A stretch of DNA of 64,000 nt from Latrodectus hesperus (taxonomy: Eukaryota; Arthropoda; Arachnida; Araneae; Theridiidae), in NCBI GenBank assembly GCA_037975125.1, contig JAJQOW010000014.1, positions 22,393,914-22,457,913 on the forward strand, given 5' to 3'. The stretch's first letter is position 1. Every line of letters starts with the position of its first letter. Under the pieces are notes generated by a model. It searched no databases. It had not been told where the DNA came from and saw nothing but the letters and a program-made list of their open reading frames with translations. A program made the translations under genes and the position numbers. Of this stretch, positions 48,909 through 63,087 are shown in pieces.

Positions 48909-51900
48909 ATGACAGACCATCGGCTTCTTTCCGGCACTTCGATTTCTAACAGAATGTTTTACTTCTTCTTAATATTATGTTTTAATTTAATATTAGTATT
49001 TTGTGAAGTTCCTCACCGCAAATTTGAATATAAATACAGTTTTAAAGGTCCTTATTTAGCTCAAAAAGATGGAACTGTCCCCTTTTGGGAACATTTTGGA
49101 AGTAAGTGATAAAAAATTTGTCCTCCAGCATTCGTACACGTGGCTTTTAATAGTTTTATATTTACATCAATTGCTGTTAATAATTTATTTATATCAAAAT
49201 ATTTACTCATATTACTTTGCTATTCATATAATATATGAATATTTTACGTTTTTTCTTTGTAATTATGTTTCGAAATGTATGTAGCCTGAATCCATATGTT
49301 TTAGTCAAACATTTATGAATTTGACAATTTATTCTTTCATTAATTTGTGAGAGGATTGTAAGTGTTATATTAAATAAATGATAACCTTAAAAAACGTTTT
49401 TAAATTATAATGTATATTTTTGAGAAAATTGAGGTAACTGTTCTATAGTGCTTTTCGTTCATCATTAACGGTATAATAATTTAAATTTACCATGAAATTT
49501 ATTTTTTACCAATGAAAACTTCCTTACTGTTTTACTACAACATCTTGCTCTATACAAAAATTATTCATTAAGCATTTTTAAAAAGATAAAAGTGATTAAA
49601 TTGAAATAACTTTTCAACTATAATTTCTGTAACATAATGTAACAAAATATTTTTGTGTGTACTTTTGTGCCAGTTAATCATATTATATATTTAAAACTTA
49701 TTTAATCTAATAGGTCTATTAACCCTATATATTGTTTCCAATATAAATTTTTATTAAAAGTTTGACTAAAGTTGCAAAGTCTGTGATGTAAAATATTTTC
49801 TAGTTGACAAATAATTATTTTTCTGTATTAAATAATCAAAAATTAAAATAATTACTTTCATGAGTTAAAAATCTTGGTATTTGTCTTCCAATCTGGTAGC
49901 TAAATAATCATGGGGTTTTACTTCCTGGCTATAATTAACACATTAGTATTTGAATCCTATTTAAACTAAGTTCACGTTGAATTAGATAGTATTGAACAAC
50001 AAACAAAACATTTGTAATTTTTTAAAACTTTGAAAATGTTTGAATACTTAGAATTATTATACAAGAGGTATTTACATATTCCTTAATTCATTATAATTTT
50101 ATATAACCTATGTTTGGATTAGATAACATAGAATCTTGTTGCTGTAGGTTTCTTAATTGATATCGTAATAGATTTTTATATATTTTCCTTCATATTATAT
50201 AATTTAAAAGTAGTTTTAAACTGCTTAGTAAAATTTTTAAATTTATCTAAAACTTTTATTACCCGAGTCATTAAGCAATCTACTATTCAATAATTGGATC
50301 GCAATTCAAGTGAGGAGGAATTGAATCCTGTTAAAAAAACTGTCTTCTGTAATGAAAAAAAATATTTTGGAGGAAACTATTTAAGAGATGGGTATAGTCT
50401 AAAAAAATCTCAAGATGCTCTCAAGAATTGTCAAGCACTGAACAGAAATGGCTAGCCGAGCTGGGAGCCGAATGGTTAGCGCTGTTGCCTTCGGTTCAAC
50501 AGTTCGTGGGTTCGAATCCCACCTTGGGCATGGGTGTTTGTAGTGGTTCGGAATCCACTTTAAACCGTAAGTCCCAGTCTAATTAGCCCTCATGTGCAAA
50601 AAATGACCGTTGAGCGACAAACCAAACCAGAAATGGCTATCAGTTATTAAAGTAGCCAGACCATGTAGTGGTAATGCAATATAGCAGCTTTATTCTCATT
50701 TGCAGGTAGCTCTAGTGCATATTATCTTTATAATAATTGTAAAGTCGATAGTTGGAAAATCATTAAATTTAACCTTGTCAATTTTATTCTTTTTGAATTA
50801 AATGGTTTTATTGGAAAATAATTGTTTACTAAAATTGTAAAAACTGAAAGGTTCTGAAATATGTAAAGGCAGAATAGATTGAAATTTCATTAGAAACTTG
50901 AATGATTATCATCAATTTGTATTTTAAATTTATTTGAAAAATTTTTATAATATATAAATTCATGTGTACTTTATAAAATAGAAAAATTACTGTGCTTATG
51001 AAAAATATGTAACTGAACTTCCTAATGTGTATTAATATTTGAGTTATTTGGATATAATTAAGAAATTATAAATATTTAAAATTTTATCTATTAAATTGAA
51101 ATAGTTTTTCTAATTTAATGTCTTGAGTTTAAGATTTACAAAATTTCATTTTTAGATGCTATTGCTAGTGAAGAAATGGTTCGAATAACACCATCACTTC
51201 GAAGCAAAAAAGGTAACTTTTATTTTTATTTAAGTATATATATATATATATAAATAATTATTAAAATTACTCTTAAAAAAGTATTAAAATTGGAAAATTT
51301 ATAATCATTTGCAAAATAAAGAAAAAATTTTAATAAATCAATATTAAGTACATAAAAAATTTTTAAATATATTTATTAAAAAGCTTAAAATAAGTTCTCT
51401 TGTCTACTATGCTGTAAAATGTTAAAGATATTTGAAAACTAATTCATTTTAAAAATTCCAAATAATCTGCTCTTTAAAACTTTTTTAGAAATTTAGTTAT
51501 TAATCACCTTTTTGTTATAATCTGTAAAAATCATTGAAATAAAGAAATTAGTGAAAATATGATAAAGCCACATACACACACATTGATGTCCATGGAATAC
51601 TTTAGAAGAGAGTGATAAATTATTTAATAATTTGGAACTTTATAGAATAAATTCTAGAAAAGGTTTTATGAAAAGGAACATTCACAAAAGAATAAATATT
51701 AAGTATAAAGTTTATTCTAAAATTTACTAATATAATTATAAATATATTTTTGCAAATGTAAATGCAAATTATAAGACACATTTTATTTTAGTAACATAAA
51801 TTATAAAAATGCCATTTGTGTAAACTAAAGAAAGAATATTAAATTAATAAAAAAAATAAAAAAGAGAATTAAAATAAAAAAGCAATACAACCTATAATTT

Positions 51901-54900
51901 AAGTATCTAAAAAGTCAAGAAATAGAACAAAGTGTCCTAAATTGCCCTGTAATAATGTAAGTACTAGGATTTTTCCAAAATAGACTGTTAAGAATTGTGT
52001 AAAAAAATTCTAACTCTATGACGTCATAAAAATCAGGTTTCCAGATAAACAAGGAAATCCGCACAAAAATCACCAAATTCAAAATTTGGCATGCTCTATT
52101 ATATAGCAGCTACACTATTTTTCATTTAATTGATACTTGTTTGTAAAAAATGACTTGACAAATTAAACCTTGTTAAAAAATGTGTTGGAAATATTTTTTA
52201 TTATTAAATCTATCTGTGTAACATTATGCTCACTATGTTAAAGCATCTTGACACTTAAGTATTTTTGTAATTTTGTAAAACGTATGTTATTTTTCAATAA
52301 TGTTTTTTTTCCCCATTTCTTAGTTTAGGAGCAATTTTTTTTATTTTAGAAGATGCTTAAATTATCCTTAAAAATACATATTAATAATAAATTATCAATT
52401 AAATAAGTTTAGTGTATCATACTATTATAATTTTATCATTTTTTCCGCATGCAATTTTTAATTCTAATTTATGAACCAATAGAAGTGAATGTGCTATTGA
52501 TAATTCTTTAATATTGTACAACACAGGTCAATTTCCTTGCAATGTTTATTATTTTGGTGTAGTAATAAGTTTTGATAGATTATTTAAGCTAAATTTCAAA
52601 CAAAATTTACCCAAGAATTTAATAAAATATAACAGGGTGTCTTATTTTATGAAAAATATTAAGATATGTGAACTCTTTCTTAAATATTCCATTTGTTTAA
52701 TTGATGTATTGCGATATGGAATATCTAATTCTTAATTTTTTAAATCATCTTTTCCAATATTACAAAAGTGCCTTTTGAAAATACTAACTATTGTAACTTT
52801 ATTCAGGCTCTATTTGGACAAAAAACAAGACTAATTTTGATTGGTGGGAAGTTGAAGTAATATTCAGAATTAGTGGTCGTGGAAGGATTGGAGCTGATGG
52901 ATTTGTGAGTATCTAAAATTAATTGCATTTTATTAAACTATTTAATTTTAATTAATTGTTTTATACAAATTATAATTTTTTTACTAGGCCTTTTGGTATA
53001 CAGATAATAAAGGTGTAGAAGGACCAGTATTTGGTAGTAATGATCATTGGAATGGTTTGGGTGTGTTCTTTGATTCATTTGATAATGATGGAAGGGTAAG
53101 TTTTTCAATTTGTTCTCAAGACTTTTTAAGCTATACTCTAAATGTGATATTCTTGAAGTTTATGCTATTTATAGTTTCATTAAATGTTTCTGCTCATTAT
53201 TGAAACATGACTGATTTTAGCTTAATATTTACAATATTGTAAATTTTTATCATACATAAAGTTGTATTTTAAATTTCATATAAATACTTTAAATTGTAAG
53301 AGATTTTTATTCAGTGAAATAAAAATATGCTATCTCTGTTATATAAAAAAGTTTATCATTTAAATGATTAGTAATTTTATATAAAGTATCTTTATTTTAG
53401 GGTAATAATCCATATATTATGGCTATGGTTAATGATGGAACCAAAGCATTTGATCATCAAAGGTATAAATTTAAAATTAATCTTTATTAATATAAAATAA
53501 ACAAGAATAAGTTTTTACTTTGTTATGTTATTAAATTTTATGTTTATCAAGATTCCTTGTTTAGAAAGTGAATTTCTCTTTCTCTCAAGATTTTTAACTC
53601 TTAATATTTTGTACTATAGAATATACTCTTATGTATATTCTTTATAGTGCTATGTCTTGAAATATATTTTTATAGTTTTTATTAAGTAAAATGTGTAGTA
53701 TTAACACATAAGGTGTTGGAATCTTAGCATGCAAATTTTTGAAACTTATTGAAATGTAGTAGCATTTTAATTACTTTATGAGAAATAAATTGTTTATTCA
53801 TAATATTTTCAAAGTAGTATTTGAATGAGTTTATATCTTGATTGCTTACATATATGACAATAAGAAATAATGTCCATTAATTTAATATTTAAAGATACTA
53901 GAGTTTTGGCTAAAGTTCAACAATTTATGACTATTATACAAATAAATTTTAAATATTTAATATAAATATTTAGACTATGCTACTATTCTTTAAATGAAAT
54001 TTAAAGAAGTTTTATTTAATCTTTTTCATATATGTGTACATAACTGCTTTGCTGTTTAAGTTTTCTTATATTTAACTTAATTTTCCTGTTATGTTCTGGA
54101 AGTTCAGTTTCATTTTTAAAAAGGCTATTTTAATGCTTTTATATACATTTTATGTAGGAAAAAGAATATATGAACTGTATAAACGAAAACTTATTTGAAA
54201 AACTTGTATTTTTTATAATTTTTTTGATTTTATGATTATTTAAAAGTGAGTAATTCTTACAGTTAAGAGTTGTCATTTTTGAAAAATATACTATGGTTAA
54301 ATTGCTTTTGATCTTTTTGAATTAATTTCTTTTACCTTTAACTGTAGATTACAATTGATAAATTAACACCTTTCTTAAACTAAAATAGCTTGTAACTCAA
54401 AACTAAAACTTTTTTTTTTGCATTATGTAAAAATTAAGATAACATTAAAATATTTGATTCTTGAAATTACTGATAAAGTTGAATTTCGAGATTGTTGAAA
54501 TGTATGAAATATACAGATATTTCAAATGGAATATAAATTTGAATTACTTATACAAATTCAAATTTGTCTTCTATTTGAAATATTTGTATATCTGTCTTCC
54601 ATTTGAAATTATTTTAAACTTTTTTAAATCTATACTAAATATTTTTAATTTGTAGTAAAGCCACTCAAATTGAAATCTATAAAAAATAACCGAATTACCA
54701 TTTTTTCAATATTCTGCTTGTTGATGATTATAATTATTTATTTAGGATTTATGATTTGTTATACATACTAAGTTCTATCAGTATTTTGTTATAATTACAT
54801 TGAATGCTAAAAATGTAAAATTCCTCTAAAAGAAAAATTGCATTTTAAATTTCTACGTGTCACTTTAAATATATAATATGACTGTTTATTGTGTCCCTGT

Positions 54901-57900
54901 TATCAATTATAGTGTCATAAATAAATGTTCATGTTATGACACAAATTTTATTTTGAAAAGGGAAATATATTTGAAGAAAAAAACTTCTTTCACCTATAAA
55001 CTACTTGTTCTGAACAAGATTTGTGAACACTCATTAATCTACATTCATCCCAATAAGCAAAGTAAAGGAACATATTTTGAATTCGTTTTAACTCGTGCAA
55101 ATACATAAAACAATTTCTAAAAATGAAAAGTGAAATTTATAAAGTTGTTAAATCTATTATAAAATTCTTTCTTGAACTGCTGTAATTTGATTTCAGATTT
55201 AATTACTGTAAAGGTTATACTATTGGAATGTTTATTTAAAAATTTCATTGTGAAATAGCTAATATAAATTTTATCAAAATTAATATTTTTTCATCCATTT
55301 AAATATATAAAGTGAATGTACAGCATAATTCTTCAAAATTGCTTCTAAGTATAATATAAAATTAATGAGATTTTATCAGCTGGCAATATTATCTATAAAT
55401 CTCCTTATATTGCTACTTTATTTATATTACCTAACAGCTCAATTCTTAGATATACTTCAAGTTTATTGCTTGTTATTTTGTTCAACTGAGAACTACTTTT
55501 ATTATACTTTTTATTTCCCAATGAAATATCATTAAAATGTCTGTTTATGGAAAGAGAAAGTCATTACATGTTCTGTAGTTACCAGTTGTTCGTGATTAAT
55601 TGCTAGCATTTCTGCAGGTGTGATGGCTTTGGCTTACCCAGTTGCTTTTTCATTTTGTAATATGTTCTTCATTTCTAATTTGTTAACATATTTTGTCAAT
55701 GATTTATATTAGATGTGGAATATTTACTATGTAATCTAATTTAATCATTTAACACATATTTTTAAAGCCAAAATTTTAATATTTTTGCATGAAAATATAA
55801 TTTGTAGAATTTATACATGATTTTTTAATGTAATGTTTAATCAGCAATCTTTTTTTTAATAATAAGCAGTAGAACACTCTTATTTCTTGAATTAGTTTTT
55901 GCCATTAAAAATATTTGAAATAATAAAAATTTTACTTTGTTATATATAAAATTAGCTATTTAAACTTATACTAGAAAAGAATCTTTATTCACTAAATAAA
56001 ATTGTCTTAAAACTATTGTTTTGTTACTTTTATTTCTTGCTTCTATCAACTAGCAAAATATAAACTTTCAATTTTAATTAAAGATCTGGTTAGTTCTTAA
56101 TCGGTTAATGTTTTAGGCAGTTTTGGTACAAAAAAAAAAACATGCCATTTAAAGCATGAAAGAAAGAACATTTAATGATAGATATCACTCTTCAGACCTA
56201 GAAATTGATTTGTAACTTTAAATGTGTGACTTAAAAACTCAACATTTAATTTTAAACAATTTTTTACCAAATACTTATGATTGATAGAATTTTTCATATC
56301 TGAGGTACTGCCAGTCAGTTATTTCTGGTAATCCAAAATGTACTAGTTATTAGCATTCATTGCTTTGTATTGTATTTTTTGTGAATTATAAAACTTTCTT
56401 GACTATTGTAATAAATCTCAAAAGATTGCACCAGTTCTCATCTGAAGCAAATCTTTAATTTTTTACTGTTTTCTACATCTGTAGCATTATTTATCTAATA
56501 ATGTCTACCTCTAATTTAAAATAGCAGTTTCTTTGGTAGGTAAAGAATATTTGGCTTGCTCTTTTCTGATTTTAGCAAAGAAGTGGAGTTTTAATTGAAA
56601 AAATCACCACTTAAATAATTAAAGCAAATTATTTAATTAAAGAATTCAGGTGTATTAAAGATAAATTTTTTAAAGACTTTAGGAATTGTTAGCTGAACAT
56701 GTTCAGTTAATATTAATTTCTAACACTTAAAGTTCTTATTAATTTTTGTTGACATTTCATGTATTATAATTTTGCAGTGATGGTGTGAATCAGCAAATAG
56801 CTGGTTGCCAACGAGACTTCAGAAATAAACCTTTCCCAGTTCGAGCTAAAATTGAATATTACAAAAATGTTCTTTCGGTAAGATGGTGTTTTCTTGTAAC
56901 CCTGATTCTGATTTCATATTTATCACTTAAGCCTAGATTTATTTTGTATATTAAAGTGTAAGTTAAAGTTTGTGTGCTGTTGAATTTTCACTTTAGTATA
57001 TTTCAATAACTGTACTTTTCTATGTGTGAACCCTCAATGCTTAATTAAATGCTAGCTAAAAAAGCATCTATTTAGCTCTTATGTGCAAAAAAAAAAAAAA
57101 CTATTGAGTAAAAAATTTAATATAAAGATTATCAAATTGAGCAATTATTTCAAAGTAAATGTAAATTAGTGCACTTGCCATCAGTTTTGTGGATTCAAGT
57201 ACCACATTGGGCATAGATGTTTAATAGTGGTCAGTCTACTTTAAACCACACAAATCCCAGTCTAATTAGCCCTCGTGTGCAAAACATTATCATTGAGTGG
57301 CAAACAAGCCAAAGAGAATATAAAAGTGGTTTTCCATTAACAGAAATGTATTAAATTTTATCAATATTTATTGAATTAAAAAATCACAAAATAGATTAAT
57401 TTTTATATTAAATTTATTGTTATGAACTGCAACTCAGTTTCATTCCATTGTCTTGAATTAATTTGTTAATTGATTCAAGTTTTTAGACTTCTATGAATCT
57501 TTGATTGAACAATATCAAATTTTTAGTTTAATAATCTCTCAAAACTAAATATTAGTAGAAAATTTTAATAATTATGAACTTGCCTATCCATCTAACTCTG
57601 TGACAAGCTATTTTTGATTTTTGGTCTGCCCTTTATTCTCTATCATGCTCTTTTTAAAAATAAAATTGCTGTATAAAATGCTTGGGAGATGCATTTTGTT
57701 TTTGATAGCACAAAGCAATCTTGCTTAAAATCAAAATGTAGCATTCATTGAAATTCTAAAAGGAAAATCCAATTGTTTTTTTTTTTTTATGTAAATCATT
57801 CCTTCAGTTAAGAATGACTTCTTTAACAATTCTAACCTCAAAGCATTTTCTCAAATTTGAGAATCTTCTATTGTATTTTTCCTTTTGCTATGAGAAAAAT

Positions 57901-60900
57901 TTTTGACTTCAAAAGAATAAGGCTTTTGTCAAATCTAAATTATTTGTATCTCCCCTTCATTTTGAAGAGCTCTGAATAAGAGATTGTCATATTTAAATTG
58001 CTTTAATATTATGAGTAACAAGCCATTGCTTTGTTAAAGTGCAATCAGTATTGAATATTTCACAAGTACCCTGCACGAGTTCTGAAATTTCTCCTAAACA
58101 TGAAATCACATTTATAATTCCTTGATTGAATAAAAAATTCTTTTATAATTAGAAATGGGGGTGGTTTCACAATGTAAATTGTATTATTTTGATTACATTT
58201 TATGTTAGTATCTTCCAAATGATACTTCAACTTTTTTTTAAACCTAATAATCCTTGGAATCCTTTGAATTATTTAAAAACTAAATTTATGCTTTAAAGAA
58301 TGTGACTATTTAACTTCAATTCTTTTTACATTCATTTTCAACAAATATATGTGTTTAATAACTATTTAAATGAGCCATTTTTATTTAATAAGCATGTTTT
58401 TGATTCTTTCTCATTTAAGATTATTTTAAATCTTTAAGTATATCAAACATGCTATATGTGGTTAAAATAAAGAAAAACAGCAGTATACAGCAAATGTCAC
58501 ATTAATGGAATTAAATATGCATACTAGCAAAATGTCATCTAAAAGAAATTATTTATAAAGGGCATGCCTTTTAAAATACCAGTTTTAATTTTCATGGGAT
58601 TTTGCGTACTGAAACATTTTAATACATAGATGGTGTTTGTATGCTTCATTCATTTAGTTTTCCTTGGCTTGTTCAATTCAGTATTTTATTAGGTTTTTTC
58701 TATAATCTAAAACATAGTAATGTCTTGAATTTATCCATCTTTTATAACTATTTGAAATTTGCCCTTATTTTTTTATAGAACTGATTTTCTACCCTTCAGT
58801 GATCTTGAAATTTTTTGTGATTCTTAATTGTCCTATTTTTTCCCCTATTCTGTAAGCTGTAATGTCTTAAATAAAAATTAGCTATATAAATCTTATGAAA
58901 TTACTTTCTATTTCAAAATATTAATTTTTAATGATTTAAAGATTTATTAATTACGTTTTAATACATTATCTAGATTTAAGCTATTAGTGTTAAAATGAGT
59001 ATATGTTTTATAAAATTAAATTTCAGATATTATTCCACAACGGAAATTCTAATAATGATGAAGACTTTGAACTGTGCTTGAGGGCTGAAAACATTTATCT
59101 TCCTCAACATGGATTCTTTGGTCTTTCTGCTGCTACAGGTGGCTTAGCAGGTAATATGCACTCAATATAATCTGAAATTACTTTCCTAATTATGTAAAAT
59201 TTTATTAATAGACACTAAATTGCTTATTACAATTTTTTCTTTTTTTATGTAATATCACAGAAAAGTAAGACTTCTCAGTAATAATTTAATTTTAAATTTT
59301 TCTCAAATCTTTAAATACCTGTGTAGTACTTGAGAATTAGTATTATTAGTAACATTATCCTATATTTTTACATAAATTGCACTGAATATAGCATCATAAT
59401 GTTTTTGATTTTTACATTAAATTGCACTCGGTATAAACAAAACAACTATAAATTGATATTTTTAAATTTTAAGAATTATAGAAAAAGTAAAGAAACTTTC
59501 AAAAATACTAACACTTAATTGCAAATTACTATTTAAAAATTCAGATCTAAACCAATTTTACATTTAAATATTTATACCATAAAAAACTAATATTTTATAT
59601 CATTATACTTGTTAACCTTCACATACTTAAATACCCAAATATTTAATATAATTAAAATGCTTGCAAAATAAAATTAGAGACTTAAAACACAAATTAGCTA
59701 TATTAAACAAGAATAATACCATAAGCAATTACCATTCTTAATTAAAATTACCAGAATTAAAAATGAAATATAACTATAATTCATAATAACACTAACCTTA
59801 AAAATGTTTTTGACATAATATACTTTTTCTTTATTCTTTCATATCTTTTTAAACACTGATAATATAATAAAATTCTTAAAGAAATACTCTGAAATATCAA
59901 TAGCAGAACATTTAAATCATTACTTTTCATATATTCTTTATTTAAGGGAGAAAATTTCTTTTTACCATATTTATTGGAAAACATATATTACAATCAGTTA
60001 TCCTCATAAATTAGTGAGTTCAAACAAGAAATACTTGTCTCTCAAGAGTATCATTCAACAAAAGTAACTTTACTTTCGATTTCATATTAGTTTAGAAATT
60101 AAATACCAATTATAAAGGAGTGACATACACAATTTGCTGTAATGTATTATGTTTGATGTACCCAAAAATATATATTTACAACACACAATTAATACGATCA
60201 TTTATATCAGAAAAATATTTCACTTGCAATTCATTGAATTCAAATGCTTTTGTTGATCATAAACAAATCTTGTGAAGAATGACTTTCATGCAAAATATAA
60301 GATATATTCATAATATACTTATGATTAAACTAAATAATTCATTTTTATAATACAAATTTTGAAAAAAATTCAGTAATTATTTTGCATATTAAACATGGAT
60401 AGGTAGTTGTAAACATCAACAATTTGAATAGAACAAATATCTAATTCAAAGTACATATTTATATGAACTGGATATTGATAGTAGTTTCATTCAAACATCA
60501 ACTTAGTGGGAAAAAGATTTAACAATACTCTAAAATCACCAAAATTTCTTAAAGCAGGTCGGGTTTCATGGAAAAGAAATTCCTTGCAAAAGTCTACCCT
60601 ATATTTATGAAGGTCAACCCATCGTGAATGGCACTGCGACATTCAACAATGCAAATTAAATGTTGGGAGCTAAATTTTATAAGGGAGGCTAAATAAAAAT
60701 GTTTTAGAAATAAAGGGTCTAAAGGTTTAGGATAGAAATCTTATTTTTAATTTACCCACAACACAAATTAATATTAAAACAAGCATTGATGTTAGAGGTG
60801 GACCATTAGTTGCCATATTTCAGTCATAACTATCTCTCTAGGGTTCTCATTGGATGTTGGGAAAGGGGTGCTGCATAACATAAATAAAATGCGTTTTTAG

Positions 60901-63018
60901 GAAAACTCTAATTTTAATTGACCTGGGATTGAAGCCCTGTCTATTCTTAATTTAAACAAGCAATGTAGCTAAATACGTAACTTAAACATACATTTTTACA
61001 TAAACTAGAGTTTCTAATAATAAACATTACAGTTTTGAAAAATCTAAATACAAAAATAGAAAATGTTTATAAACAATAGTCACCTAATTATTGCATTATT
61101 ACTCACCTTATTATACAAAAAACTCACCTAATTATTGCTTACATAATCATTGGCACCAGTCGGACAGATAGATTTTATGACTAGCAAAAATTCTGCCACA
61201 GTGTACTTAATGTTGGAATGATTGTGGCTATATACTCTGTGGTGAAAATAATTTACAATGTATTTTGTGAACTTTAAAATTAAAAATTCACAGCAAACTA
61301 ATATAAAAACTAACCCTGCAAGAAAATTCAAAATATATTAAATCAAATGCATCGAGGGTTAGTAGCACACAAAAGAAATTTTGTGCATGTTCCCAATCAC
61401 ATTACATCATAAAATGCAAGTTACATCATACAAATGCTAGAAAACCTATCTATACATAAGCCAGTTTGGTGTATTTTATAGCCTGCACTGGAGATGAGGA
61501 TTTAGCCAGTAGTTCTTTTACTGCATTTCATGTGTTTCTTATAAAGTAATGTATATATGTAATAAAAACATTAAAAATATTACATTTTATGTAACTTACT
61601 CAGGCTCATTTGAGGATTGATATTTTTATAAAATTGATTGCAATTTTTATACTTTATTTAAAATAAAGTTCTAGGTTCTTCTCTGAAGAAATAATTGAAA
61701 ATTTTAATTTGTATTATCAGAAAAAATATCTAAACAGGTGTAACTCTTAATAAAAATTGCTTGACTAAAATATAAAAGGATTTCTGTTGAAGTTGATAAC
61801 GCTGACTAATTCTTTTCATATTTCAGATGATCATGATGCTCTGAAATTTCTCACATATAGTATGTACCCTCCTGGCACTCAGCCCGTAAGTTATTTTTAC
61901 GTATATTCAATATTGTATATCTGCTTATTCTTGAAAGGTACTTGCTTTACAGAAGGAGCTTCATCTTTTATTGTTAATGATCTCTATAAATTAGCTTGTT
62001 ACTTTTTTATTTAAATTCCTTCTCCATTAAACCTGCTTTTTCTTTTGAATTTATATTTAATGTACAAATTTAAGATATGTGTATTTTTAAAATTTTTCAA
62101 ACTTGCTGCTGATGTATACAAGATGAATGTTGAATGCAAACTGTATCAATATTTTATTCATATTGTTTTTTATAATTATTTCTCTAAAAAAAAATTCCAG
62201 AAAACTAATTTTAATCGATCCTTGTTGCCTTTCATTGGGTAATTTTTAACTTATGTGCTCTGGATAATAATTTTTTGAAGGCCTCACATTATCTTGTAAT
62301 TTAAGTATATTTTGGAGCAAAATTTCTGTATAATAACTTTAAATACAAATGTGGTAACTTTCATAGTTTACAATACTTCATTCATAACAGCTAATATTTA
62401 TCTAATTAAAATTATGTAAAAATTGTTTTTAAGTAGTGTAATTTTCTTATGAAAAGCTGAAACCAAGAAAATCAATTTGTTGATTATTTTATATACATTA
62501 AAAATACCATTTTTGATAAAACAAACATTTAAGTATATTTAAATTTCTCAAATCATTGTAACTACCAGCAATTAAAATGCGAAGAAATTAGTATATTAAA
62601 ATCCATTTTTCAAACATTAAAAGCAATCACTTAAGAAATTTAAACATTGAACTAGTAGCTAATAATGAATTCTGTGATCTTCAGTTCAATAATCAGCAAA
62701 GGTTGATTCCCATATTAACAATTGTATTGCTTTGTAGTGCACTATAAACTGTATTTTCTAATCATGTTTGTTCTTGTGAAAAAGTTGCCTTTAGTGTGGC
62801 AAACCTAACAGTTTGGATGCTTTTATTTTCATACTGCAGCCCAAAAAGCAAATTTGTTACAACCCATGATTATTGATATAAAAATAAAATGGGTGACAAA
62901 AGTGCTGCAGTTTATTAAAAACTAAAAATAATGAGCAAGATTGAATACAATTTTTGTAAATGTTTCAGTAAATTAAAGATTTCAATAGTAAGAGGTTTCA
63001 TTTTATAGTCACGATTTT

Positions 63019-63087
<69 letters not shown>

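Noticed and set aside
50455..50530. Possible functional tRNA gene
   Set aside because: A and B boxes are present, but no acceptor stem pairs cleanly, a SINE body follows directly and 12-bp target duplications flank the whole unit.
54461..55108. Two ORFs (64 and 76 codons) in LMAN1 intron 5
   Set aside because: Phe/Tyr/Ile/Lys-rich translations of A+T-rich intron, without motifs.
62650..62713. Possible SINE head fragment
   Set aside because: There is a weak resemblance to the B-box region (GGTTGATTCCCA), but no tail block follows. Too degenerate to call.
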